Below are positions 1 through 7,126 of a stretch of 8,672 bases of DNA, piece by piece (position 1 is the stretch's first letter; each line of letters opens with the position of its first letter). The notes below the pieces were generated by a model. The model did no database searches and was not told the origin of the DNA. It saw only the letters and a list, made by a program, of their open reading frames with translations. Source of the DNA: Acidobacteriota bacterium (GTDB lineage Bacteria; Acidobacteriota; Vicinamibacteria; Vicinamibacterales; CAVVIG01); NCBI GenBank assembly GCA_003223775.1, contig QHWK01000186.1:1-8672 (forward strand), in the 5' to 3' direction. Position numbers and translations under genes: made by a program.

Positions 1-210
1 TCGCTGTACCCGGCGCTTCACCGCCTCCGCCGTAAGGGCTGGATCACCGCGGCCTGGGAATGGCAGAAAGCACTGAACCGCGAGTTCAAGTTCTACAACC
101 TGACGCCCGGGGGCCGACGGCAGCTGGCGACCGAGGAGGCGCAGTGGCGCCGCGTCTCGAAGGCGATCGCGCGCGTGATGTGGCCCGCGTTGGGCACGAG
201 CGAGGACTGA
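1..210 (+). CDS. PadR-family transcriptional regulator, C-terminal part (5' end outside window)
   Basis: The first 69 codons are open in frame 1 and end in TGA at 208-210. They encode the second half of a PadR winged-helix regulator. The start SLYPALHRLRRKGWI is the recognition-helix and wing segment typical of the family. It is followed by the wing strand (REFKFYNLTPGGRRQL) and a C-terminal helix (EEAQWRRVSKAIARVM), as in short PadR proteins of about 110 residues. The N-terminal 40 or so residues lie upstream of the window. PadR proteins are DNA-binding repressors that often control adjacent transporter genes. Here the next gene, an ADOP permease, starts one base after the stop, so the two are almost certainly co-transcribed and the regulator probably controls that operon. 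The family call is secure; the ligand and operator cannot be seen. Confidence 0.93.
   Translation, partial: SLYPALHRLRRKGWITAAWEWQKALNREFKFYNLTPGGRRQLATEEAQWRRVSKAIARVMWPALGTSED
202..206 (+). promoter_or_regulatory. Ribosome binding site of the ADOP permease gene
   Basis: GAGGA lies 5 nt before the ATG at 212 and inside the last codons of padR. It fixes the permease start and implies translational coupling across the TGAcATG junction. Confidence 0.6.
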
Positions 211-211
211 C

Positions 212-2989
212 ATGAACCGGGAAGACGATCTCGACAAGGAACTTCGCGATCACGTCGATCTCGAAGCCGAGGATCGGATGGACGCCGGCCTTCCGCGATC
301 GGAGGCACGCGCGGCGGCGGCCCGGCAACTCGGATCGGTCGCCTTGATCAAGGAAGACGTCCGCGAGGCCTGGGGCACCGCGTGGATCGAGCGCATGCGC
401 CAGGACCTCGCGTTCGCCGCCCGTCTCATGCGCAAGACGCCAGGCTTCACGGCGACCGCGGTCCTCACGCTCGCCATCGGCGTCGGCGCGAGCACCGCGA
501 TTTTCAGTCAGATCAACGCCGTGTTCTGGAAGACGCTGCCGGTCGACCGTCCGCAGGAGCTCCGCAGCTTGGCGTGGTTCGGGCAGAAACATCCCTTCGT
601 CGCCGGGACAAACGTGATTGCCGGACCGTCGGTGGCCGGCATCGAGACCTTCGGCTCGTTCTCGTATCCGGCCTATAAGGAGATGCGCGACGGGACGAGA
701 ACCTTCTCGCAACTCGCGTGCTGGGCCGATCTCGGTGAGGCGCGGCCGGTGGTCATGCGCGATGTCGGCTTTGGCACGGTCCATTTCGTGTCCGGCAACT
801 ATTTCGACACGCTCGGCGTCCGCGCGGCGATCGGCCGCATCCTGACGCCGGAGGACGATACGCCGGGCACGACGGCTGCCGTTCTCAGCGAACCGTTCTG
901 GCGGCGCAGTTTCGGGGGCCGCGCCGATATTCTGCAGCACACGATCGATCTCAACGGCAAGGCGTTCGCCATCGTCGGGGTGATGTCGCGCGGATTCTTC
1001 GGCATCGACCCGTCGACGATTCCCGACGTCATCGTCGCGACGGGCGCCGTACAACTCGCCGCCTCGACGGTGAACCCGCTGCAGAATCCGGTTCTCTGGC
1101 AGATGTGCCGTGTGTTCGGACGCCTGCGTTCGGGCGTCACCGACCAACAGGCGCGAACCGATGTCGAACCCTGGCTGCGGCAGGCCGCAGACGACGCAGT
1201 CACGGCGGCCGCTACGATGCAGCGACGGCCGCGCGAGAACGACTACGACGCGCCGCGGCTCTTCCTGCTGGACGCCGAGCGCGGCCTCGGGACGCTGCGC
1301 GATGCCGTATCGACACCGCTGCTGATCCTGATGGCCGTCGTGGTCGCGATTCTCCTCATTGCCTGCGCCAACATCGCGGGGCTGCTGATCGTTCGTGGCG
1401 CCGCGCGCGAGCGTGAGATCGCGACGCGGCTGGCGCTCGGCGCGTCACGCGGACGGCTGATTCGACAGTTGCTGACCGAGAGCCTGTTGCTGTCGGCAAC
1501 GGGCGGCGCGCTCGGCGTCGCGCTGGCTTACGCCTTCGCACGCACGTCCGCCACACTCATCAGCCGCTTCATGCCGACCGTGTACGGCGCGGACCGGTCG
1601 CTCGGGGTCATCGTCTCACCAGATGCGCGCGTCCTGATCTTTTCCGCAGCCGTTACGATTGTCACGGCCCTGGTGTTTGGTGGCCTGCCGGCGTGTCGAT
1701 CGACACGGATCGCGCTGATCTCCTCGATCAAACGGTCGAAGACCGGTGTTGGTCGATCGTCGCGCCTGCCGGCTGACAAGCTGCTGGTGGCGATCCAGGC
1801 GGCCTTGTCGGTGCTGCTGATGATCGGCGCTGGATTGTTTCTGCGCACGATCACGAATCTTCGCGAGACCCCGCTGGGCTACGATCCAGGAGGCCTGCTG
1901 TACGCCCGCATCGAGCCGCGAACCGGCGGCGTCCCGTCCGCGCAACGCGCCGCGTTCTTCGAACGCGCCGTCAAGCGCTTCGAGACGATTCCGGGCATCA
2001 CCTCGGTGACGGCGACCGACAACCCACCGCTGGGACGCGCGGCGACGATTTTTCTGGGGGCTCCAGCGGCTCGGTTCTGCATGCCCGGCATGACGCCGCA
2101 CGCCGAGCGCGACGCGTCGGCGGCGCTCGCCGGCGTCGCGCCACGCTACTTTGAAACGTTACGCACTCCCGTCGTCACGGGGCGCGAGTTCGACTGGCTC
2201 GACGGCGAAGCCGGGAACGCCGCATCCAGCGGCGCGCCCGATCCATCGCGGCCGCGGTTTCCCGCGATCGTCAACGAAGCATTCGCGCGCCGATTCCTCG
2301 CTGGGAAGAACCCCCTCGACAGCCGATTTGGGCTGAACTGTCCATCGCAGCCGTCCGCCATTCAAATCATCGGTGTCGTCGCCGACAGCAAGAACCTGCC
2401 ACGGCAATCGAGCTCACCGCGCATCTATGTGCCGATGGGTGGCTCCATCAATGTCGTGACGTTGATTCTCCGCACGGGCGGGCGGCCGGAGGCCATGATT
2501 CCAACCGTGCGCAGAGCGATGGCGGACGTGAGCGTCAACGTGCCGACATTCGGCGAGACCACACCGATCGAGCTGCGGGAACAGCAGATGCAGCAGGAGC
2601 GTCTGCTGACGAATCTGTTGATCGCCTTCGGCGCCGTCGCGTTGCTCCTATCGTCGATTGGGATTTACGGGATGCTGGCGTACTTGGTGACGCGGCGAAC
2701 GTCGGAGATTGGCATCCGCATGGCGCTCGGTGCCCGGCCCGCTGCGGTGGTCGCAATGGTGCTGCGTGAATCAATCGGCCCGGTCGCCGTCGGGCTGGCA
2801 TTGGGCGCACTGACCGCGATTGTGGCGGCACGGTGGGTGAACACACTTCTATTCGGCGTCACGGCATACGATCCGCGAACGATGGCCGCCGCGGCGTTGG
2901 TGTTTCTGGCCATCGCATCGTTGGCCGCACTGTTGCCAGCTCGACGGGCATCAAGAATCGATCCGCTTGGCGCATTACGCGCCGAATAG
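212..2989 (+). CDS. ADOP-type (MacB/FtsX-like) ABC transporter permease
   Basis: This 925-residue inner-membrane protein has the layout of the Acidobacterial duplicated orphan permeases. Residues 1-75 are the cytosolic ADOP leader (a DKELRDHVDLEAEDRMDAG-type helix, then a GSVALIKEDVREAWG motif). A first transmembrane helix (about 80-105) follows the signature RKTPGFT. A MacB-like periplasmic domain spans about 110-360. A first FtsX block with three helices (about 367-394, 420-445, 473-493) carries the coupling motif REIATRLALGASRGRLIRQLL. A second set follows: a helix at about 525-545, a second periplasmic domain at about 550-790 and an FtsX block at about 800-910 with EIGIRMALGARPAAVV. The protein ends in the usual ARRASRIDPLGALRAE. 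MacB-like permeases act mechanically across the periplasm with a LolD-type ATPase, but no ATPase gene is adjacent, as is common for this orphan family. The substrate is unknown. It lies 1 nt downstream of padR and is full length for the family. Confidence 0.95.
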   Translation: MNREDDLDKELRDHVDLEAEDRMDAGLPRSEARAAAARQLGSVALIKEDVREAWGTAWIERMRQDLAFAARLMRKTPGFTATAVLTLAIGVGASTAIFSQINAVFWKTLPVDRPQELRSLAWFGQKHPFVAGTNVIAGPSVAGIETFGSFSYPAYKEMRDGTRTFSQLACWADLGEARPVVMRDVGFGTVHFVSGNYFDTLGVRAAIGRILTPEDDTPGTTAAVLSEPFWRRSFGGRADILQHTIDLNGKAFAIVGVMSRGFFGIDPSTIPDVIVATGAVQLAASTVNPLQNPVLWQMCRVFGRLRSGVTDQQARTDVEPWLRQAADDAVTAAATMQRRPRENDYDAPRLFLLDAERGLGTLRDAVSTPLLILMAVVVAILLIACANIAGLLIVRGAAREREIATRLALGASRGRLIRQLLTESLLLSATGGALGVALAYAFARTSATLISRFMPTVYGADRSLGVIVSPDARVLIFSAAVTIVTALVFGGLPACRSTRIALISSIKRSKTGVGRSSRLPADKLLVAIQAALSVLLMIGAGLFLRTITNLRETPLGYDPGGLLYARIEPRTGGVPSAQRAAFFERAVKRFETIPGITSVTATDNPPLGRAATIFLGAPAARFCMPGMTPHAERDASAALAGVAPRYFETLRTPVVTGREFDWLDGEAGNAASSGAPDPSRPRFPAIVNEAFARRFLAGKNPLDSRFGLNCPSQPSAIQIIGVVADSKNLPRQSSSPRIYVPMGGSINVVTLILRTGGRPEAMIPTVRRAMADVSVNVPTFGETTPIELREQQMQQERLLTNLLIAFGAVALLLSSIGIYGMLAYLVTRRTSEIGIRMALGARPAAVVAMVLRESIGPVAVGLALGALTAIVAARWVNTLLFGVTAYDPRTMAAAALVFLAIASLAALLPARRASRIDPLGALRAE

Positions 2990-3060
2990 CCACGCGCAGC
3001 CACCGGGGATCGTGCGTTGACAGGCAGTCAGTCTGTCCTGCCCGCGTCGTTTCGTCACGC
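2990..3060. other. Convergent intergenic region between permease and repeat-protein genes
   Basis: This is the 71-bp gap between the stop of the permease (plus strand) and the stop of the repeat protein (minus strand). It contains a weak hairpin, GGCAG at 3023-3027 with CTGCC at 3038-3042. An overlapping alternative pairs GACAG at 3019-3023 with CTGTC at 3033-3037. Neither is followed by a T-tract, so an intrinsic terminator cannot be claimed, although this is where termination for both genes would be expected. Confidence 0.4.
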
Positions 3061-6000
3061 TCACTGCACGTTTGCCGTCACCGACGCGTTGGCGTTCAAC
3101 GTGAAGGTGCACGTCTTGGTCTTGTTGCCGCCGCTCGAGCAGGCACCCGACCAGATGACGTCGCGGGTGTTGCTCGACGACAGCGTGATCGACGTGCCGC
3201 CGGCAAACGACGCCGATCCGGTGCTGCCGACGGCGACGCTGATGCCGCCCGGGCTGGACGAAATCCGCTCGCCGCTGCGGCCGGTGGCGGTCACCGTCAG
3301 GGTGAACGATCCGGACGGCGGGGGCGGAGGCGGCGGAGATGACGGCGTGACCGTCAAGGTCGCGGTCCTGGTCGCACCGCCGAACGCGCCGCTGATCGTC
3401 ACGGGCGTCGACGCACTGACCGCGGTCGTCGCGATCGTGAACGTGGCGCTGGTCGCGCCCGCCGGCACCGTGACGCTGGCGGGCACCGTCGCCGCACCGG
3501 TGTTGCTGCTCGTGATCGACACGGTGGCACCGCCGCTCGGCGCCGCGCTGTTCAATGTCGCCGTGCCCGTGGAGCCGCTCCCGCCGACCACGCTTGTCGG
3601 ATTGACGGCCATCGCCGAGATGGTCACCGTCGGCGGCGGAGGCGGCGACGCCGGCGTTACCGTCAGCGACGCGGATGCCGTGGCGCCGCCGAAGCTGCCG
3701 GTGATCGTCACCGGCGTCGACGCGCTGACGGCCTTCGTCGCGATCGTGAAGTTGGCGCTCGTCGCGCCCGCGGGCACCGTGACGCTGGCGGGCACCGTCG
3801 CCGCACCGGTGTTGCTGCTCGAGAGCGACACGGCGGCGCCGCCGCTCGGCGCCGCGTTGTTCAACGTCGCCGTGCCCGTGGAACTGCTGCCGCCGACGAC
3901 GCTCGCCGGATTGACGGTCATCGCCGAGATGGTCACCGTGGGCGGCGGCGGGTTGACGCCGAGCGCCGCGAACAGCGTCGTCGAGCCGAGCGTTGCCGCG
4001 AGTTGAACGGTCGTCCCCGCGCTCGGGAACGTCGTGATGGTGAAGCTCGCGCTCGTCGATCCCGCCGGCACCGTTACGCTCGCCGGGACACTCGCGGCGC
4101 CCGGCTGGTTGCTCGACAAACTGACGACGGCGCCGCCTGACGGGGCGGCGCTCGGCAGCGTCACCGTGCCCGTCGACGGATTGCCGCCGGTCACACTTGT
4201 CGGTGTAACGGTGAACGTGGACAACGTGGCCGGAGGAGGCGTGGCGCTTGGCGTCACCGTCAGCGCGGCCGATTTGGTCACATTGCCGCCAGACACTGAG
4301 ATCGTGACGACCGTCGTGGAGTTGACCGGCTGCGTGAAGATGTTGAAGCCGCCGTTGGTCACGCCGGCGGGTATTAGGACGCTGTGCGGCACCATCGGCG
4401 TCACGGTCGGATTGCTCGTCGTCACCTGCAGGATGGTGTCGGTGGTCTGAGCTGACGCGATCGTGACGGTCGCGAACGAACTGCCGCTCTGGCCGACGGT
4501 GGATGTCGGGTTCAGCGTGATCGACGCCGGCGGCGGCTGCGGCGTCAGCGTGACCTGCGCCTGGACGGTACGGCCATTCCAGCTCGCAGTGACCGTCGCC
4601 GTCGTGTTGGCGGTGACGGTGTTTGTCTGCAGCGGGAACGACGTCGACATGTTGCCCGGGTTGACGAAGATCGACGGCGGCGGACTGACGGCCGGCGAAT
4701 CGCTCGAGAGAGCCACGGTCGCGCCGCCGAGGGGCGCCTGACCGGTCAACATCACGATGGCGCCCGGCTGCGCGCCGCCGTTGATCGTGGGTGGCGAAAT
4801 CGTCAGCGAGTCGAGCGCCGTCGGCGCGACCGTGAACGAACCTGATGCGGAGGCGCCGTGGAGCGTCGCCGTAATCGTCACCGGTGTCGGTGACGTTACT
4901 TGGCCCGCCTGCATCTGGAACTGCGTCCAGGCGAAATTCGCCGGCATCGTGATCGTCGCCGGTACCGGCGCCGCGCTCGGGTTCGAGCTCGTGAGGGCGA
5001 CGTTGGTGTCGACAGTCGGTGCGCCGGTCAGCTGCAGCTGCAGGAACGTCGTTTCACCGCTGGGCAGCGGATCGAACGTGGACGTCACCGACACCGGCTT
5101 CGCCGGCGCCGAGCTGACCGTGAAGGTGCCTGTCTGCGACCACGCCGTCACGGCGGGTAAGGTCGGCGACGAAGCGCCCTGCGTCGAGTTCACGCGCCAG
5201 AACTTCTGGCCCGACGTGAGCGACAGCACGGTCCGGCTTGGATCGGTCAACTGCGCGTCGAGCTCCTCGATGTTCTGGAATGTGCTGTCCTTCGCAATCT
5301 CCAGCGTGTAGCCGTTCACCTGCGGGTTCGGCACGTCCGACCATTTGATGGTCAGCGGCAGCGTCAGCGTCGCACCGTTCGGCGGCGCGAGCGGGTTGGG
5401 CGGCGGCGGCAGCGGGTTGTTGAAGAAGACCGAAAACGTGATGACGTTCGATGGCGCGCTGCGGACGCGGTTCGCGCTGACTGCCATGACGCGCGTGAAA
5501 TAGTTGCCCTCGGGGTTGCCGATGGCGTAGATCATCGTCGTGTCGGGGATGTTGTCGAACTGGATCGTCGAACAGCAGACGGGGAAACTCGGATCGGTCG
5601 AGGCCTGCAGGATGTACGTCGCCGCGCCTGACGTCGCCGTCCAGTTGAACGTCATCGCCTCGAACGGGTGGAATGTCGAATAGCCCTTTGGCGGTCCCAG
5701 TGTCGGAATGCCCGGTGCCCCCGGGCCGGCGCCAGTCACCGTGACGCTTTGCCCAGCCGACCAGACGCCTGACTCGAAGGCGCCGTTGATGGCCTGCACG
5801 CGCCAGAAGTACGTCCCGCGCGCGAGACCGCTGACGGTGTCCTGTGTGGTCGTGCCGTTCGTGGAGCCCTGCGCGACGATCGGCGTGAAGCTCGACGAAG
5901 TGCTGACCTGCCAGGTATACGAGACGATACCGCTCGGGTCGGTGACCGCGGACCAGGAGATCGTGAACGGAATCACGACGCTAGCGCCGTTGGCAGGCGC

Positions 6001-6102
6001 AGTCGGCGCCGGCGCCGGTGGCGGGGCCGCTGCAGCGGGACTGGCGGGGATGCCGGTAAGCACGAATGTCAGTGCGAGCGCAAGGCCGAGCTTGTTTCTC
6101 AT
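3061..6102 (-). CDS. Large exported Ig-like/fibronectin-III repeat protein
   Basis: This 1013-residue, Pro/Thr/Ser/Gly/Ala-rich protein is read from ATG at 6102. That start was chosen because it gives a clean signal peptide (MRNKLGLALALTFVLTGIPASPAAAA, cleavage near residue 26). The frame stays open 96 codons further upstream, but with non-exported sequence. No strong Shine-Dalgarno is visible before this ATG, and an in-frame ATG at 6138 is an alternative. After the signal come three fibronectin-III-like units (about 27-128, 129-229, 230-333) with conserved YFWRV/KFWRV strands. Six Ig-like repeats follow (about 334-427, 428-522, 523-620, 621-718, 719-819, 820-922), typified by SVVGGSGSTGTATL...APSGGA...VPASVTVPAG. 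A seven-proline linker (923-929) precedes a C-terminal beta domain (about 930-1013). The C-terminal domain resembles divergent InlB B-repeat units (SGERISSSPGGI...GSASFAGGTSITL...WSGAC). Two cysteines near 988 and 998 could form a disulfide. No sorting signal or transmembrane anchor is visible. It is probably a surface or extracellular adhesion or carbohydrate-associated protein; the specific ligand is unknown. Confidence 0.9.
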   Translation of the reverse strand: MRNKLGLALALTFVLTGIPASPAAAAPPPAPAPTAPANGASVVIPFTISWSAVTDPSGIVSYTWQVSTSSSFTPIVAQGSTNGTTTQDTVSGLARGTYFWRVQAINGAFESGVWSAGQSVTVTGAGPGAPGIPTLGPPKGYSTFHPFEAMTFNWTATSGAATYILQASTDPSFPVCCSTIQFDNIPDTTMIYAIGNPEGNYFTRVMAVSANRVRSAPSNVITFSVFFNNPLPPPPNPLAPPNGATLTLPLTIKWSDVPNPQVNGYTLEIAKDSTFQNIEELDAQLTDPSRTVLSLTSGQKFWRVNSTQGASSPTLPAVTAWSQTGTFTVSSAPAKPVSVTSTFDPLPSGETTFLQLQLTGAPTVDTNVALTSSNPSAAPVPATITMPANFAWTQFQMQAGQVTSPTPVTITATLHGASASGSFTVAPTALDSLTISPPTINGGAQPGAIVMLTGQAPLGGATVALSSDSPAVSPPPSIFVNPGNMSTSFPLQTNTVTANTTATVTASWNGRTVQAQVTLTPQPPPASITLNPTSTVGQSGSSFATVTIASAQTTDTILQVTTSNPTVTPMVPHSVLIPAGVTNGGFNIFTQPVNSTTVVTISVSGGNVTKSAALTVTPSATPPPATLSTFTVTPTSVTGGNPSTGTVTLPSAAPSGGAVVSLSSNQPGAASVPASVTVPAGSTSASFTITTFPSAGTTVQLAATLGSTTLFAALGVNPPPPTVTISAMTVNPASVVGGSSSTGTATLNNAAPSGGAAVSLSSSNTGAATVPASVTVPAGATSANFTIATKAVSASTPVTITGSFGGATASASLTVTPASPPPPPTVTISAMAVNPTSVVGGSGSTGTATLNSAAPSGGATVSITSSNTGAATVPASVTVPAGATSATFTIATTAVSASTPVTISGAFGGATRTATLTVTPSSPPPPPPPSGSFTLTVTATGRSGERISSSPGGISVAVGSTGSASFAGGTSITLSSSNTRDVIWSGACSSGGNKTKTCTFTLNANASVTANVQ
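3337..3948 (-). repeat. Two near-identical tandem Ig-repeat units in the repeat-protein gene
   Basis: Units at 3337-3645 (residues 820-922) and 3646-3948 (residues 719-819) are close DNA copies offset by 309 bp. One 49-bp block is identical at 3464-3512 and 3773-3821. The unit just upstream (3949-4242) is clearly related but more diverged, and those at 4243-4536, 4537-4821 and 4822-5103 are progressively less alike. Identity therefore rises toward the 3' end of the gene, as expected if the array grew by recent tandem duplication there. Each unit is separated by a proline-rich linker, seen on the plus strand as G-rich tracts around 3318-3338 and 3633-3650. Confidence 0.85.
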
Positions 6103-6252
6103 GTGCGTAGACGATGGGCGTAGCAAGGCTGGCGCCATACGGCGCAAAGACTGGGCGCCGCATGTTCGACATCGTGGATGCGGGGTCGTTACGCGGCCAG
6201 ATATGACCTTCCGATCAATGCCACGAGCACGTCGGCACAGGACGCCCTCTCG
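6103..6252. other. Intergenic region upstream of the repeat-protein gene
   Basis: This interval separates the minus-strand repeat-protein gene from the plus-strand patch. It should hold the repeat protein's promoter, but no convincing -35/-10 pair was found. A GC-rich hairpin, GCGCC (6132-6136) with GGCGC (6141-6145) and loop ATAC, competes with a second pairing to GGCGCC at 6154-6159. A frame starting at ATG 6178 stays open into the downstream genes, but its first 25 codons resemble nothing recognised. Confidence 0.4.
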
Positions 6253-6444
6253 GCTGTAGGGAGGGCCCTTCGTGACGCCGTTGTCGAGTTTTACCTGGCC
6301 GATCCTACCAATCCGTACCAGCAGTCCGGACGTGGCAGTGGGGCGCAACGGTGGGAAGAGACACGCCGCGTCTTCGTTCGAGCCATTCACCGGAGCGGCG
6401 ATTTCCTCGATGTCGGCTGCGCCAACGGCTTGTTGCTGGACATT
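6253..6444 (+). pseudogene. Remnant of a SAM-dependent methyltransferase gene (N-terminal region through motif I)
   Basis: About 64 codons match the N-terminal part of a class I methyltransferase group in which a DPxNPYxQSG segment is followed by RW(E) and motif I. Here one reads ALRDAVVEFYLADPTNPYQQSG, then GAQRWEETRRVFVRAIHRSG, then FLDVGCANGLLLD, with the SAM-binding DVGCANG codons at 6409-6429. All downstream parts of the Rossmann fold, roughly two thirds of a protein of about 200 residues, are missing. After LLLD the sequence passes directly into the leader of the next gene. The other two frames do not carry the missing part. No in-frame ATG, GTG or TTG lies near the expected start; the nearest is ATG 6178, and the codons between look non-coding, so the 5' end may be lost too. 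The family assignment is from memory of conserved motifs. It cannot be a working enzyme. Confidence 0.72.
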
Positions 6445-6456
6445 TCTTCGGCCGAC

Positions 6457-6462
6457 AGGAGG
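6457..6462 (+). promoter_or_regulatory. Strong Shine-Dalgarno deciding the start of the exported protein
   Basis: A perfect AGGAGG stands 6 nt before ATG 6469. It marks that internal ATG as the true start, rather than the upstream in-frame ATG at 6178 that would fuse the methyltransferase remnant to this protein. Confidence 0.8.
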
Positions 6463-6468
6463 AACACC

Positions 6469-6987
6469 ATGAGATCAAGCCGCATCGTCGCTTTAGTATC
6501 CATGGTTCTCGTGAGTGCGACGCCTTTACTCGCAAAGGGCGGCACCATCGGCATCTACGCAGTCGTCGACACAGTTGCCTTCGAACCTGATGAAACGTCA
6601 CCTGAACGGGTTCGAATCTGCGGTGTGTTCGTCGTGCCTGTCCCGATGTCGAGCGGGCGATACAAGGCGCCACAGCGTGGCTGTCTCTATTTCAGAATGG
6701 CGCCGGGAATGGAACGGATTGCCGAGCATGACTGGCGCGATCTGAAGGCCTTTGCGGGCACGGGCCGAGGCGTGGGCTTTGCGCAATACTGGGTCCCGAA
6801 CCCCGCAGACCCATCGGGGAACCCGCACCATTCATTGGAAGTCCACGTGTGGAATGAAGGGGATGTGGTCTCGCCGGACGTGTACCCTCTGCCGCACGGA
6901 CGGGGAATTGTCAGAACCGGCGACGGAGCCGACCCCGATTTTGAGCGCATCGTGGCGGAGCTCCAGCGAGCGGCCCGCCGAGACTGA
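6469..6987 (+). CDS. Exported protein of unknown function
   Basis: This gene encodes a complete 172-residue protein. Residues 1-22 form a typical Sec signal peptide (MRSSRIVALVSMVLVSATPLLA), followed directly by the mature start KGGTIGIYAVVDTVAFEPDE. The mature part looks like a small beta-rich domain. It contains an ERVRICGVFVV strand, a GCLYFRMAPG motif, a WRDLKAFAGTGRGVGFAQYWVPN segment and a C-terminal helix FERIVAELQRAARRD. Two cysteines (in RICGVF and RGCLYF) could form a disulfide. I recall similar exported proteins beginning AKGGPxxxYGxxxxVxFEPxE in soil bacteria, all without assigned function, so no role is given. The upstream frame is continuous with the methyltransferase remnant, but the signal peptide and strong Shine-Dalgarno show translation begins here. 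A VOC gene stub starts 30 nt after its stop. Confidence 0.82.
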   Translation: MRSSRIVALVSMVLVSATPLLAKGGTIGIYAVVDTVAFEPDETSPERVRICGVFVVPVPMSSGRYKAPQRGCLYFRMAPGMERIAEHDWRDLKAFAGTGRGVGFAQYWVPNPADPSGNPHHSLEVHVWNEGDVVSPDVYPLPHGRGIVRTGDGADPDFERIVAELQRAARRD

Positions 6988-7017
6988 CCGCTGTCCCGCT
7001 CCCGAGACGGAAATGCG

Positions 7018-7125
7018 ATGAAACGCATTTGGACGATCATTGGAGTACGCGACGTCCCGGGCAGCTTCAACTGGTACCAGGCGCTCTTTGGCCAGCCCGA
7101 GACGCCTCCGGGTCCAGTGTTCTGA
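7018..7125 (+). pseudogene. 5' stub of a VOC-family (glyoxalase/bleomycin-resistance fold) gene
   Basis: ATG 7018, with an upstream GAGACGGA as a plausible ribosome binding site, opens a 35-codon frame ending at TGA 7123-7125. The product starts MKRIWTIIGVRDVPGSF and continues NWYQALFGQPET. This is the first beta strand and helix of a VOC-superfamily protein: strand, then D-x-x-x-S/A-x-x-WY-x-x-LFG. Full members are about 120-130 residues and need the remaining strands to form the metal and substrate site, so this stub cannot be functional. Homology ends near QPETPP and the frame terminates five codons later. The next gene's ATG is at 7127, separated by a single base. The stub may survive as a translated leader for that gene. 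The family call is from the motif only. Confidence 0.75.
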
Positions 7126-7126
7126 C

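Noticed and set aside
86..1147. 353-codon minus-strand open frame opposite the permease gene
   Set aside because: Arg/Glu/Ala/His-rich nonsense composition, and it lies wholly within the well-recognised PadR and permease genes.
3019..3042. Bidirectional intrinsic terminator between convergent genes
   Set aside because: The stems are only 5 bp and there is no T-tract on either strand.
3017..4006. 329-codon plus-strand open frame antisense to the Ig repeats
   Set aside because: It is a shadow produced by the GC-rich, Pro/Thr/Ser/Ala-rich repeat coding on the minus strand. It mirrors the repeat period, has no ribosome binding site, and similar antisense frames continue over 4034-5311 and 5708-6259.
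6131..6165. c-di-GMP-I (GEMM) riboswitch because of a GGCGCAAAG stretch
   Set aside because: The other conserved GEMM segments and the second hairpin are absent, and the resemblance is on the strand opposite the repeat-protein gene.
6103..6390. 96-residue N-terminal extension of the repeat protein
   Set aside because: The extension has no recognisable domain and would bury a clean signal peptide. It also overlaps the methyltransferase remnant on the other strand.
6178..6987. Single 269-residue methyltransferase-exported-protein fusion
   Set aside because: An internal AGGAGG, ATG and complete signal peptide at 6457-6535 show the second part is its own gene, and the first part lacks most of the methyltransferase fold.
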